Assembly (NCBI RefSeq): GCF_900188405.1 | Contig: NZ_FZOF01000016.1 | Location: 119,987 to 183,986, forward strand | Direction of reading: 5' to 3' | DNA length: 64,000 bases | From: Actinacidiphila glaucinigra | GTDB taxonomy: Bacteria; Actinomycetota; Actinomycetes; Streptomycetales; Streptomycetaceae | In this document: piece by piece, positions 1-9,049 of the stretch | Layout: every line of letters begins with the position of its first letter | Position numbering within the stretch: position 1 is the stretch's first letter | Notes under the pieces: model-generated | The model's database searches: none | Told to the model about the DNA's origin: nothing | The model's input: the letters and a program-made list of their open reading frames with translations, nothing else | Made by a program: the position numbers and the translations under genes

Positions 1-1576
1 CGAGGATCTGCTGCTTGCGCTCGAAGGGATGGTTGGAGAGCTTCGAGTTGTCACCGGTCAGCGTGAGGTTGCCGAGGGTGTGGACCAGCAGGTCGTGCAG
101 CTCCTGGGGAGTCTGGTTCGGCTCGGTCTCCTTGGCGAGCAGCTCGAACCACGCCGGTGCGGGACGCTGCGGGAGGACGTGCTCGACGCTGATGGAGGCC
201 TTGACGAAGTCGACGGGTTCGCTGGGCCGGTAGCTCTCCTCCAGGCGGCGCAGGATGTAGCTGCGCTGCGGAGGGCGACCACTCCAGTAGAAGGGCTTGC
301 TGCGGATCGCCTCGCGCAGTTCCTCGTTGCCGGGCCACCGCCGGCGCCGACTGGACAGGAACCGCTGGACGGCCTCGGCCGCCGGGCGATCCGTTTCCAG
401 TTCCTTCGGGGCTTCCATGAAGATCCGGTTGAGGCCGGTGGTCGGTGTCTGGCAGATGAGGCGCCGCACCAGATAGGACTCGACGTAGAGCAGTGCCTGT
501 GCCGCATCGTCCGGAGTCGTATTGCCGGCGTCGACAAGATCCATCAGGTGGAGCGCGAGCGGATAGTGGGTCTGGCCTCCCCACATGGCGAGGCGCTCCA
601 GCACCGCCCGGAGTGCCGGCGAGCTCTCTCGATGGGGCTCGACGATGCGCAGGAACCTCCGCCCGCGGTCGGCCAGCTGGGCGACCTCGTGCTGCAGCGC
701 GTCCTCGTTGCCGGCGAGCGGTTGGAGCCGTTTCTGCTGCTCGCGGTAGATCTCGCTCTGCTTGGTCTTGTAGTGGCCGCGCACGATCAGGTCGAGCCAC
801 ACGAGGAGCTCGAGGTTCTTCGGGCCGAGGCTCTGCTGCATGGGCAGCCACAGCTCCTGGTAGACCCGCTCACCTCGTTTGGGGAGGAGCATGAAGACGT
901 AGTTGCGCAGCAAGTCGCTCTGGCTGAGCCCGACACCTGTGTTGTTGATCGACTCGAAGATGCGGTAGACGTTGTCGCCGGGCTCGGCGGTGATCTCCAC
1001 GATCGACAGCAGGTCCTTGAGGACGGTCTCGACCGTTCCGATCCACCGCTCGTCGCCGGCCTCCCGGCCCTCGGCGAACGCACCGCGGAAGAACCGGTAG
1101 GCGGCGCCGATGTTGTCGCTCCCGCCGGCCTCGGCCCGGGACTGGATACAGGCGGTGTACGCCTCCCGGTCCGCTTGCGTGGGAAGCAGCCGGTAGTGGT
1201 CGAGGCCTTCGTGGAACTCGTTGACGAGTATCTGCCGGTGGACGCGGTCCACTCCGCGCAGGTCACCGCTCTCCTTGAGGTGGTCGCGCAGAGCGGTGAA
1301 GGCGAGCATCAAGGTGGTCAGCCGCTGCTGACCGTCGACGACCAGCCACCGCTGTACGCCGCCTGCCTGGATCTGGCCGGGGGCCAGGACCACCGAGCCG
1401 AGGAAGTGCGGCGTCGTGGAGTCCCCGGAGAGGTGCTGGTCGACGAGTTCACCGACGTCCTCCCAGAGGCGTTGGAGCTGCTCCGTGCCCCAGCTGTACG
1501 TGCGCTGATAGAGCGGCACTTGGAACTGCTTGTCCCCTTGGACGAGCTTGAGGAAGGTGATTTCCTGCGCGCGCAT
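1..1576 (-). CDS. DUF262/DUF1524 (GmrSD-like) protein, 3' end outside window
   Basis: Seen: the frame runs from an ATG at 1576 off the left edge without a stop, about 525 codons. The N-terminus carries YQRTYSWG and, near residue 80, DGQQRLTTL, the hallmark of DUF262 (a ParB-superfamily nucleotide-binding fold). The C-terminal part carries SVEHVLPQ and later LGNLTLTGDNSKLSN, the DUF1524 HNH nuclease signature. Known: DUF262 plus DUF1524 makes up GmrS/GmrD-type modification-dependent (type IV) restriction enzymes and related defence nucleases such as BrxU and SspE. Inferred: an NTP-regulated DNA nuclease of the island. A 15-bp palindrome shared with its neighbours lies 90 bp upstream of the start. 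The start is chosen because MRAQEITFLKLV leads directly into the conserved domain. The true C-terminus cannot be seen. Confidence 0.88.
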   Translation of the reverse strand, partial: MRAQEITFLKLVQGDKQFQVPLYQRTYSWGTEQLQRLWEDVGELVDQHLSGDSTTPHFLGSVVLAPGQIQAGGVQRWLVVDGQQRLTTLMLAFTALRDHLKESGDLRGVDRVHRQILVNEFHEGLDHYRLLPTQADREAYTACIQSRAEAGGSDNIGAAYRFFRGAFAEGREAGDERWIGTVETVLKDLLSIVEITAEPGDNVYRIFESINNTGVGLSQSDLLRNYVFMLLPKRGERVYQELWLPMQQSLGPKNLELLVWLDLIVRGHYKTKQSEIYREQQKRLQPLAGNEDALQHEVAQLADRGRRFLRIVEPHRESSPALRAVLERLAMWGGQTHYPLALHLMDLVDAGNTTPDDAAQALLYVESYLVRRLICQTPTTGLNRIFMEAPKELETDRPAAEAVQRFLSSRRRRWPGNEELREAIRSKPFYWSGRPPQRSYILRRLEESYRPSEPVDFVKASISVEHVLPQRPAPAWFELLAKETEPNQTPQELHDLLVHTLGNLTLTGDNSKLSNHPFERKQQIL

Positions 1577-1665
1577 GCGCTTCCTTTCCCTGCCGGGTGC
1601 GCGGGTCTTGCCGGTCCATCCAGCGGCCCCGCCCTGGGATGGCACAACGGTCACTCGAATCTAAC

Positions 1666-1680
1666 GTGAACACTGTCAAC
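1666..1680. promoter_or_regulatory. Palindromic operator-like site, copy 1
   Basis: GTGAACACTGTCAAC fits GTNNACW-N-WGTNNAC and lies 90 bp upstream of the DUF262 gene. On the coding (minus) strand a TAGATT -10-like hexamer follows immediately. Near-identical sites occur at 2706-2720, 2897-2911 and 11313-11327, always upstream of island genes. Confidence 0.6.
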
Positions 1681-1802
1681 GTATGGCGTTTTTGCGCGAC
1701 TCCTGTGACCTTTCGCGGCAAGTGGAAGAAGAAACCACCAGGTTGAGTGGCTGTCGGGTGCTCCGGCAGCGGCATGCGGCACGGATACCGGAGGCTTGCC
1801 GG

Positions 1803-2642
1803 TCAGGCCTTCGCGACCGTTTGCGCGACGCCCGACTGACGGGAGATCCGGGGCATCGTCTCGTTGGGGGACCGGCGGAGGAGCTTGACGTTCCGGCCCT
1901 CGACCCAGGCGTTCCACGACTTGAGGTAGTACAGCAGGTGCTCGCGTGAGTCGTCGCGGCGGCGGTGCGCACTGCCCGCGGCCAGGCCGAGCATGGTGTT
2001 GCGCAGGGTGAGGCGAGGGTCGCCCGATTCCAGCAGCGCTCCGGTGACTACCCCTTCGAGCCAGGAGGACTGGTCGATCTCGGGCCGCGCGGTCGTCGTG
2101 ACGTACCAGCCGATCGTCGCCGCCGTGACCGTGATGCGGCATCCGCGGTTGAGGGCGATGCCGTGGTTGAGGGAGTCGCGGATGCCGGGGTGCTGGTCGA
2201 GGATGACAAGGAGCTGGTCGTTGCTGGTGACGGATGAGGCGCCGCTCCACGCGGAGTTCGGAGCGTGCAGGTACAGGTGAAGCCCACGCAGGGCCGCTGC
2301 GAGGTGTGTCGCGTTGGCCTCGCCGGCGAGCGCCAGCGCGTCGCGGCCTGTGCGCTTGCGCCCGGTGTCCATCACGGTGAAGGCGGTACGGGGAACGCCA
2401 TGGGTGACGGTCAATGGCACCGTGACCCCGGCCCTGACGATCGCGGCCAGCCGGTGCTGACCGTCGATGAGTACGTCGTCCTCGTCGAAGGCGATGCCCT
2501 GGTGCGTGAGTTGCCACTCTCCGCGCTGGATCTGGCCGGCCAACTGCTGCACTGTGTTCTTGCTGAGGGGACGGTTGTTGGTGTTGCGAGTGAGCCACTG
2601 TGAGGCCAACTCGGGGGTGACGTCGAAGACTTCTGTCTGCAT
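1803..2642 (-). CDS. ParB/DGQHR-fold protein, phage type
   Basis: 279 residues. Seen: residues 10-75 contain LTRNTNNRPLS, then a Q/W-rich helix and LIDGQHRLAAIVRAG, the DGQHR motif of ParB-superfamily proteins. The remainder is helical with no recognised nuclease motif. Known: proteins of this layout are common in actinophages and integrative elements, where they are annotated as ParB-like nuclease domain proteins; their roles are mostly unknown. The start at 2642 is preferred over an upstream frame extension because AGGAGAAGG lies about ten bases before the ATG. It is transcribed away from the giant helicase at 3020, sharing a divergent control region with two palindromic sites, and 227 bp separate it from the DUF262 gene that follows. 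Inferred: an accessory or regulatory member of the same defence cassette. Function uncertain. Confidence 0.75.
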   Translation of the reverse strand: MQTEVFDVTPELASQWLTRNTNNRPLSKNTVQQLAGQIQRGEWQLTHQGIAFDEDDVLIDGQHRLAAIVRAGVTVPLTVTHGVPRTAFTVMDTGRKRTGRDALALAGEANATHLAAALRGLHLYLHAPNSAWSGASSVTSNDQLLVILDQHPGIRDSLNHGIALNRGCRITVTAATIGWYVTTTARPEIDQSSWLEGVVTGALLESGDPRLTLRNTMLGLAAGSAHRRRDDSREHLLYYLKSWNAWVEGRNVKLLRRSPNETMPRISRQSGVAQTVAKA

Positions 2643-2705
2643 GGCGAGTGAGCCTTCTCCTTGTGTGACACCGGGCGTGTGACGCCTGCAGGCTTGCATG
2701 GAAAT

Positions 2706-2720
2706 GTGAACTCAGTCAAC
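2706..2720. promoter_or_regulatory. Palindromic operator-like site, copy 2
   Basis: GTGAACTCAGTCAAC, 64 bp upstream of the DGQHR-fold gene start, identical over 15 bases to the site in front of drmA. The arms are related as GTNNACT / AGTNNAC around a central C, as expected for a dimeric repressor. On the minus strand it also supplies a TTGACT -35-like hexamer. Confidence 0.65.
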
Positions 2721-2896
2721 CGAGAAACCGTGCCCTCGGTGCGTACTCGTGGGATTGGGTGACCCTTTGCCGGGTGATCCAAGGGGTCGGCGACCCTGTG
2801 GGTGGATCCGTCGGGCTCCGACCGGCTCGAGAGCGCTGCCGGTTCGCAAGGTTTCATAGGGGGTGACCTTGGCGGTCTTCCTGATACCCTCGCCGC

Positions 2897-2911
2897 GTGT
2901 GCTCAGTTCAC
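2897..2911. promoter_or_regulatory. Palindromic operator-like site, copy 3 (diverged)
   Basis: GTGTGCTCAGTTCAC matches the reverse complement of the 2706 and 11313 copies at 11 of 15 positions and keeps the GT...CT-C-AGT..AC frame. It lies in the divergent gap, about 110 bp ahead of the helicase start chosen at 3020. A GTG at its first base opens the same frame as the helicase; a regulatory site here argues for the downstream start. Confidence 0.45.
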
Positions 2912-3019
2912 ACCCAACTTGACGCGCAGGGGGGCGCGTCACAGTCGCGCTGGGTGTGGCCAGGGGCGGGATTTCACAAGGCGGCCACCAGGTGGCCCTC
3001 AGCAGCAGTGGGGTGGCGT

Positions 3020-6000
3020 GTGAGCCAGGGTGAGAGTGGCCTGAGCGATGGCGTGCAGCCGGTCGGTTCCGTCTACCAGTACGACGACGGGCTGTACGTC
3101 CGGGTCGATGACGTCGTGCCCTACGAGCTCGTCGACCCCGGGGACTCCTACGGATACCGGCAGGGCGACGACCTGGTCCGCTGCACGCTGTATCTGAGCA
3201 ACGGCGCCGGTCAGCCCATCGAGGTGGACGGCATCAGCCTGCTCGTGCGGAGCGGGCCGTACGGCAAGACGGGCCGCCAGGTACAGGACCACAAGTCGGA
3301 CGCGCTCGACGACGAGCTCGACGGCACGCTGCGCAAGGGGCGCAGAATCTCGGCGACCTGGGCATACAGCATTCCTGCAGGTACCGCCCAGGAGCTGGAC
3401 ATCGAGGTGCGGTTCCCGGCCGCGCACGCTCGTGAGAGCATCACTTTCACCACGGCCGACCTGTCGTCCGCTTCCCCCGGCTTGCAAACGTCGGTCACGC
3501 GTTCCACAGCTGTGCCTCTTCCGGATCAGGCGCCGCTCTTCGGCGACCAGCAGGATTCCCTGTTCGCGGAGACCGGTTCGGAGTCCGCCGGCGGCCGCGG
3601 CGGGCTTGCCGAGTCGAGCGCATCCCGGCTGCGGGGACGGGTGACTCTTGGTGCCGGAGCCGCGCGGTCGACCGTTCCCGGACGACAGGGCACCCACGCG
3701 GGTGCGCACGAGCCGTCCGCCGACGAGACCGACGCCACGCGAGTCCGGCAGATCTTCCGGTTCCTCGCCGAGGCGGAGGAGTCGAAGGCCCGGCCCGTGC
3801 GCACGCTCGACGGGGCAGCCGGCACCGTGTGGTTCGAGGAACTGCCGGACATGCCGGGTGTCGAAGTGATGCTGGACGGAGTGCTCGCCACTGACGACCC
3901 GTCCTGGCTGACCGTCTCCCGACCCGAACGCGAGGACGCTCCGCACCCCAAGCCCCCGCTCGCGCCGTGGGTGGACGAGACGCGCATCCGGGACTTCAAG
4001 CAGACACGTGCCCCCCATTTGCGCCGGCGGATCGAGCCCGAGTTCCCGGACTGGTCCCGGGGCATACCGCTTGAAAAGGCCTACCACGAGCTCGACGAGC
4101 ACCCGGAGCGGGAGAAGATCGAGAAGCTGTACGCCGCCTGGGAACAGGACTGGCTCGTCTGGGCGGAGCGGCGACGGGCCATCGACCCGCACGTCAAGCT
4201 GTACGACCGGCTCCACAAGATGCACGAGGACGCCGCCAACCTGGGTGAAGCGTACGAGCTGGTGCTCGGGCTGGGTCGGCTGACCTGGCAGACGACGGGT
4301 GGCCAGCGCGTGGAACGGCACCTGGTCACCCACCGGGCCACCATCCAGCTCGATCCGTCCACCGGAACGCTCACCGCTGCCCCGGATCCGACCGGCGTGG
4401 GCCTGGAACTGGAGGAGGGCATGCTGGAAGGAGCCCAGCATGTCCCTGGTCCTGTACGGGAGGCGATCGTCGAGGAGTTGGAGGGCGCTTCCGACCTGAC
4501 GGATCCCGAACACCTCGAGGCCCTGCACACCGCCCTGCGCAGCTGGGTGAACGCCGCGCACAGTGCCGGAAGCTACCTGCCGACCCTGGAACGCGCCAAG
4601 CCGCGGACCCTTGACGTTCCACAGGTGGGACTCACCCCGGCGCTCGTCCTGCGCGAACGCAACCGCCGGTCGACGATGGACGCCCTCAAGGCCATCGCCC
4701 GCCAGATCGACGCGGGGACTCCTCCCACCGAACTGCTCGGCTACATCGCCGGTCGGGACGGGGCGCTGACCGCGGCCGACATGGCAGCGGCCGAGGACGA
4801 CGGGACGGCGAACGGTACGCGGGAGATGTACTTCGCACTCCCCGCCAACGAGGAACAGCGCACGATCGCCGAGCGCCTGCGCGCCAACCGGCTCGTCGTC
4901 GTACAGGGCCCGCCCGGCACCGGCAAAACGCACACCATCGCCAACCTGGTCACGGACCTGCTCGCACAGGGCAAGCGGGTCCTCATCACCAGCCACACCC
5001 CGCGCGCGCTGCGCGTCCTGCGGGACAAGCTCCCGGAGTCCATCCGCGACCTGTGCGTGAGCCGTACCGAGGACGGCGCGGCCGCGCAACGGGAGCTCGA
5101 GGCGTCCGTACAGAGGATCCTCAGCGAATACGCCGGTTACGATCCCAAGGCCTCACAGAAGGAGATCCGTACCCTCCAGACTCGGCTCGCCGCGGCCCGG
5201 TCGGCCCAGCAGACCATGCTGCGCGACCTCGCTGTGTTGCGCGAGCAGGAGACCCACCGCTTCGAGGCGGAGATCGGCGACTACCGCGGCAGCCTCCAGG
5301 AGATCGCCGAGCGCCTCACCGCCGAGACGGATCAGTACCAATGGCTTGGCACGGTCCCGCAGGAGCGGCCCACCATCAGCGCCGACGACGCCCTGCGCCT
5401 CCTGCACGCCACCCGCGCCTTCACACCCCATCACCAGGCCCTGGCGGCCGAGGTGCCCGGCCCCTCCGAGCTGCCGAGCCCCGGCGACTTCGAGGAGGCC
5501 GTGTCCGTCGTGCGTTCGGCCGAGGAAGCCCACGCGGCGGTACGTCAGGATCCGCTGTGCCAGGAGTACGACCTCGCTGTGCGCGGCCTCGGTGAGGCCG
5601 AACAGCGGACGATCTCGTCGGCCCTCGACGGGTTCTCCGCCGCTCGTGGCCGCGCCGCGTCGCTTGCCGCCGCGGCCGGCGAGTGGGCCGTGGCGCTCCT
5701 CAGGGAAGTGACCGCGGGACAGGACTGGCAGGCGCGCAGCCGGAAGGCCGCCGTCACCGATGCGCTCGCAGCGATCGACGTCTCGCTCTCCACGCTGGGG
5801 GCCGCGATGGTCAGCGGTCTGGAAGCCTACGATCCGGCCGCCGCACTCGGTCAGGCCACCGCCCTGCACGACGGGCTCCTCCAGGGACAGAAGCTCCGCG
5901 GTCCCCTCGGCACGCGCTCGAAGCTGGCCAAGGCCACCGGCCCGTTCGTGGGGGCCGTACGGGTCGACGGGCGTGCTCCGGAGGATGTCGCGACCGCGGC

Positions 6001-8968
6001 TGTAGTGCTCGCCCGCGTCCAGCTCGAGCTGCGGCTGGCGCAGGTCGAATCCGAGTGGGGCGCCCCCGCCGGCGCCTGGCAGGGACACGGACCGCGACTC
6101 GCGCGCCTCCGGCAGGAGTCCGAGGTACTCGACGCGCTTCTCGCCGTCGCCGCCGCCCGCACCGAGGTGCTCACCGCCGCGGCCACCTCGCCGGAACTGG
6201 CCGTCGCCACCTGGCACGATGCGCCCGTCGAGAACGCCGTACGAGCCCTGCTGCGCGCGGCGGCCACCCTGCGAGCGGCCGAGCAGTCGCGCAGGGTCAT
6301 CGCGAACACCGAGGAGCTGCTGCGGGCGTGGACCGACCGGTCCGGTGTTTCGCCTGCCGTTGAGCGAGCGCTGGACACCGTGCGTGCCCAGGACCCGTCG
6401 GGCTACCGAGAGTTCAGCCAGGAGATCGCCGAGATCCGGGAGGCCTCACGGCTGCGGGCCGAACGGCACACGGCGCTCACTCGCGTCCGCGAGGCGTTCC
6501 CCGTACTGGCCGAGCGGATCACCGACACCCCCGAGGACGTCGCGTGGGACACCCGGCTGCCTCTCCTGGCCGAGGCCTGGGCCTGGTCCGCGTGGCGCGA
6601 CCGCATGGAGCGGCTCACCGATCCGGAGGCCGAGCGTGCCCTGCGCCGACGGCTGACGGAGGCCGACGACGAGGCCCGCATCATGCTCGCGCGGCTTGCC
6701 GCGGCCCGCGCTTGGCACCGCTGCCTCGGACTGCTCACCGGAGACCAGTCGCGGGCGCTCAGCGCCTACCAGCAGGCCGCCCGCCGGATTAAGGGCAAGT
6801 ATCAGCACCGCTACCGGCGCGACGCCCAGGCCGCGCTGCGCAAGGCGCAGACGGCGGTACCGGCCTGGATCATGCCGCTGCACCAGGTCGCGGAAACCGT
6901 GCCCATGGATCAGCCGGGGATCTTCGACGTCGTCATCGTCGACGAGGCCAGCCAGTCCGGCTTGGAGGCCATGCTGCTGAGCTGGCTCGCCGACCGCATG
7001 GTCGTCGTCGGCGACAGCAAGCAGGTCAGTCCCTCCAACGTCGGCCTCAAGCAGGACGAGTACTTCCATCTGCGGGACCGGTTGCTCACCGCGCTCGAGC
7101 CGGACATCCGCAGTTTGTTCGGGCCCGAGTCCAGCTTCTTCGATCTCACGGAAGCCCTCTCGTCGGGCCGCGGCACACTCATGCTCAAGGAGCACTTCCG
7201 GTGTATGCCTGAGATCATCTCCTTCTCCAACGAGCTCTGCTACAACGGCAGGCTGCAGCCGCTGCGGCAGTACGGTGCCGACCGGCTCGCCCCGGTCCGC
7301 ACCGTGTACGTCAAGGACGGCGAAGCCCTTGGCGCCAATGCCCGGTTGGCCAACCTCGCCGAGGCCGAGGCACTCGTCGATGCGGTGGTGCGCTGCTGCG
7401 CAGACCCCGCGTACGCCGGAAAGACCATGGGGGTCATCAGCCTTCGTGCCAGCAAGGGACACTTGGCAGAGCTGGAGAATCTTCTCGCCGAACGTCTCGA
7501 CTACGAACAGCGCGAAGAGCGGCGCATCCGCGTCGGCGACGCCGAGGATTTCCAGGGCGACGAGCGCCACGTCATGTTCGTCTCCTGTGTCAACTCGGCG
7601 ACCAACGCGGCGGGCACGGTGCCCGGAGGCTTCAACGGAAAGACGTACGAACAGCGGCTCAACGTCGCCGCCTCCCGCGCGCAGGACCAGGTGTGGGTGT
7701 TCCACAGCGCGCGCGCCGAACAGTTCCACGAGAACGACCTGCGCCGGCACTGGCTCGACCACCTCACCCGGCCCGCGGAGGAGGACACCATCGCGGTCGA
7801 CGGGGAGGTACTGCCCGCCGTTCGGCACGAAGCGTTCGACAGCCTGTTCCAGCAGAAGGTGTACCTGGAGCTGACGGCGCGCGGCTACCGTACGCGGCCC
7901 GGGTACCGCGTCGGCCGCCACACGATCGACCTGGTCATCGAGGGCGGGACGCGCAGACTCGCGGTCGCCTGTGACGGTGACGCATTCGCAGACGGGGAGG
8001 ACGCGTCCACTGCCGCGGCCCGGCAGCGTGACCTGGAGCGTGTCGACTGGACCTTCGTCCGCATCCGTGGCAGCCGTTTCCATCTCGACCGCGAGCAGGC
8101 GCTCGCGCCGCTCTGGGACGAGTTGGACAGGCTGGGGATCGAACCGGTCCGCGAGGATCCGGAGGAGCCCGAGCTTCCCTCCGAGGACGCCCCGACCGAG
8201 GTGGGGACGGACGAGGGCGATCGGGACGGGCGGATCGGGGAACTCGAGACCGTGGACGGTACGGGACCCGGTACAGATCCCGAGCCGGCCGGTGGCGCCG
8301 TCGGCCGGCCGTCGGCGGGTGTCTCCACATCCGCCGATGCGGCCGAGCCCAAGCCCGCGGCGGCTCCCGCGAGGGATACGGCCCCGGCCCCGGCCCCGGC
8401 CTCGCCGATCCGCCGCACCGTTGCGTCAGGGGCCAGGCCCGCCGCGCGACCGGTGGCCTCGACGACGCAGGCGGGGCGCGCGCAGGTACCGCCCCGGGCC
8501 GCCCAGAGCGCCCTGCCGGTTCAGGAGATTCCTGCCGCGGCCTTCCACCGGCTGGTCCGCGAGATGCAGGAGTTGCAGGCCGCCGTCGACGCTCCCGACG
8601 AGACTCCCGAGGGGTTGGACGCGGCGAGGCTGGTGTTCCTCCGGAAGACGCAGGCCGATCAGCGTGACCGCCGGACGCAACGCCTGGCTTTCCTGCGGAC
8701 GTTCCTAGACGCCGTACGCGTCGGGCGGGAGGCGGCCGCGCCGAAGGTCGTGATCCCCGGTGCGCTGCTCGTTCTGGAGTTCGACGGGCAGGTTGACCGT
8801 GACACCCTCTACACGGTCGCCGAACTGCCGGCCGACGAGGCGGACATCGTCTCTCCCACGTCTCCGCTGGGGCACGCGCTGATGTGGCAGCCGACGGGGC
8901 GCGAGATCTCCTACGACGCCTCCCAGAACAAGACCCACAAGGTCGTCGTCCGGGACATCCGGGTCTGA
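3020..8968 (+). CDS. Giant SF1 (COG1112-like) helicase with C-terminal MTES_1575/Vsr-like nuclease fold
   Basis: 1982 residues from GTG 3020. Seen in order: an N-terminal beta-rich module (residues 8-140, YQYDDGLYVRVDDVVPYEL onward) resembling a DUF4352-like sandwich; Walker A GPPGTGKT near 629; a long helical insertion; Walker B VIVDEASQS near 1304; SF1 motif VI NVAASRAQDQVWV near 1550; a restriction-nuclease-like domain at about 1604-1708 (YRVGRHTIDLVIEGG, then LAVACDGD and RQRDLERVDW); a Pro/Ala linker and a final helical domain. Known: this helicase plus REase_MTES_1575 layout occurs in defence islands. Odd: where the family usually has VECDG, this protein reads VACDGD, so the acidic catalytic residue may be missing. 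Inferred: a DNA or RNA remodelling effector of the DISARM-like cassette, taking the place of DrmD, which is not found. The start is uncertain (GTG 2897 is possible); no clear Shine-Dalgarno. Confidence 0.85.
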   Translation: MSQGESGLSDGVQPVGSVYQYDDGLYVRVDDVVPYELVDPGDSYGYRQGDDLVRCTLYLSNGAGQPIEVDGISLLVRSGPYGKTGRQVQDHKSDALDDELDGTLRKGRRISATWAYSIPAGTAQELDIEVRFPAAHARESITFTTADLSSASPGLQTSVTRSTAVPLPDQAPLFGDQQDSLFAETGSESAGGRGGLAESSASRLRGRVTLGAGAARSTVPGRQGTHAGAHEPSADETDATRVRQIFRFLAEAEESKARPVRTLDGAAGTVWFEELPDMPGVEVMLDGVLATDDPSWLTVSRPEREDAPHPKPPLAPWVDETRIRDFKQTRAPHLRRRIEPEFPDWSRGIPLEKAYHELDEHPEREKIEKLYAAWEQDWLVWAERRRAIDPHVKLYDRLHKMHEDAANLGEAYELVLGLGRLTWQTTGGQRVERHLVTHRATIQLDPSTGTLTAAPDPTGVGLELEEGMLEGAQHVPGPVREAIVEELEGASDLTDPEHLEALHTALRSWVNAAHSAGSYLPTLERAKPRTLDVPQVGLTPALVLRERNRRSTMDALKAIARQIDAGTPPTELLGYIAGRDGALTAADMAAAEDDGTANGTREMYFALPANEEQRTIAERLRANRLVVVQGPPGTGKTHTIANLVTDLLAQGKRVLITSHTPRALRVLRDKLPESIRDLCVSRTEDGAAAQRELEASVQRILSEYAGYDPKASQKEIRTLQTRLAAARSAQQTMLRDLAVLREQETHRFEAEIGDYRGSLQEIAERLTAETDQYQWLGTVPQERPTISADDALRLLHATRAFTPHHQALAAEVPGPSELPSPGDFEEAVSVVRSAEEAHAAVRQDPLCQEYDLAVRGLGEAEQRTISSALDGFSAARGRAASLAAAAGEWAVALLREVTAGQDWQARSRKAAVTDALAAIDVSLSTLGAAMVSGLEAYDPAAALGQATALHDGLLQGQKLRGPLGTRSKLAKATGPFVGAVRVDGRAPEDVATAAVVLARVQLELRLAQVESEWGAPAGAWQGHGPRLARLRQESEVLDALLAVAAARTEVLTAAATSPELAVATWHDAPVENAVRALLRAAATLRAAEQSRRVIANTEELLRAWTDRSGVSPAVERALDTVRAQDPSGYREFSQEIAEIREASRLRAERHTALTRVREAFPVLAERITDTPEDVAWDTRLPLLAEAWAWSAWRDRMERLTDPEAERALRRRLTEADDEARIMLARLAAARAWHRCLGLLTGDQSRALSAYQQAARRIKGKYQHRYRRDAQAALRKAQTAVPAWIMPLHQVAETVPMDQPGIFDVVIVDEASQSGLEAMLLSWLADRMVVVGDSKQVSPSNVGLKQDEYFHLRDRLLTALEPDIRSLFGPESSFFDLTEALSSGRGTLMLKEHFRCMPEIISFSNELCYNGRLQPLRQYGADRLAPVRTVYVKDGEALGANARLANLAEAEALVDAVVRCCADPAYAGKTMGVISLRASKGHLAELENLLAERLDYEQREERRIRVGDAEDFQGDERHVMFVSCVNSATNAAGTVPGGFNGKTYEQRLNVAASRAQDQVWVFHSARAEQFHENDLRRHWLDHLTRPAEEDTIAVDGEVLPAVRHEAFDSLFQQKVYLELTARGYRTRPGYRVGRHTIDLVIEGGTRRLAVACDGDAFADGEDASTAAARQRDLERVDWTFVRIRGSRFHLDREQALAPLWDELDRLGIEPVREDPEEPELPSEDAPTEVGTDEGDRDGRIGELETVDGTGPGTDPEPAGGAVGRPSAGVSTSADAAEPKPAAAPARDTAPAPAPASPIRRTVASGARPAARPVASTTQAGRAQVPPRAAQSALPVQEIPAAAFHRLVREMQELQAAVDAPDETPEGLDAARLVFLRKTQADQRDRRTQRLAFLRTFLDAVRVGREAAAPKVVIPGALLVLEFDGQVDRDTLYTVAELPADEADIVSPTSPLGHALMWQPTGREISYDASQNKTHKVVVRDIRV

Positions 8969-8991
8969 ACACTGAGCACCGTGGGCTGCCG

Positions 8992-9021
8992 CCGTCCGAA
9001 CCCGAGGCCGGGTTCGGACGG
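8992..9021. terminator. Bidirectional hairpin terminator
   Basis: CCGTCCGAACCC (8992-9003) and GGGTTCGGACGG (9010-9021) form a perfect 12-bp stem with a six-base loop. It sits between the convergent giant helicase and the UvrD-like gene, so it can serve both. Confidence 0.85.
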
Positions 9022-9049
9022 AGGCAGCGACGGCGGCAGTCCGCGGGCC

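Noticed and set aside
29..1669. Long open frame on the + strand opposite the DUF262 gene
   Set aside because: The protein has no recognisable motif and is biased as expected of antisense frames in GC-rich DNA; the minus strand encodes DGQQR and HNH motifs.
2897..3019. Upstream GTG start of the giant helicase at 2897
   Set aside because: It lies inside an operator-like palindrome and the added residues look non-conserved; kept only as an alternative.
2999..5089. 696-codon frame antisense to the giant helicase
   Set aside because: Antisense shadow; the + strand carries helicase motifs across this stretch.
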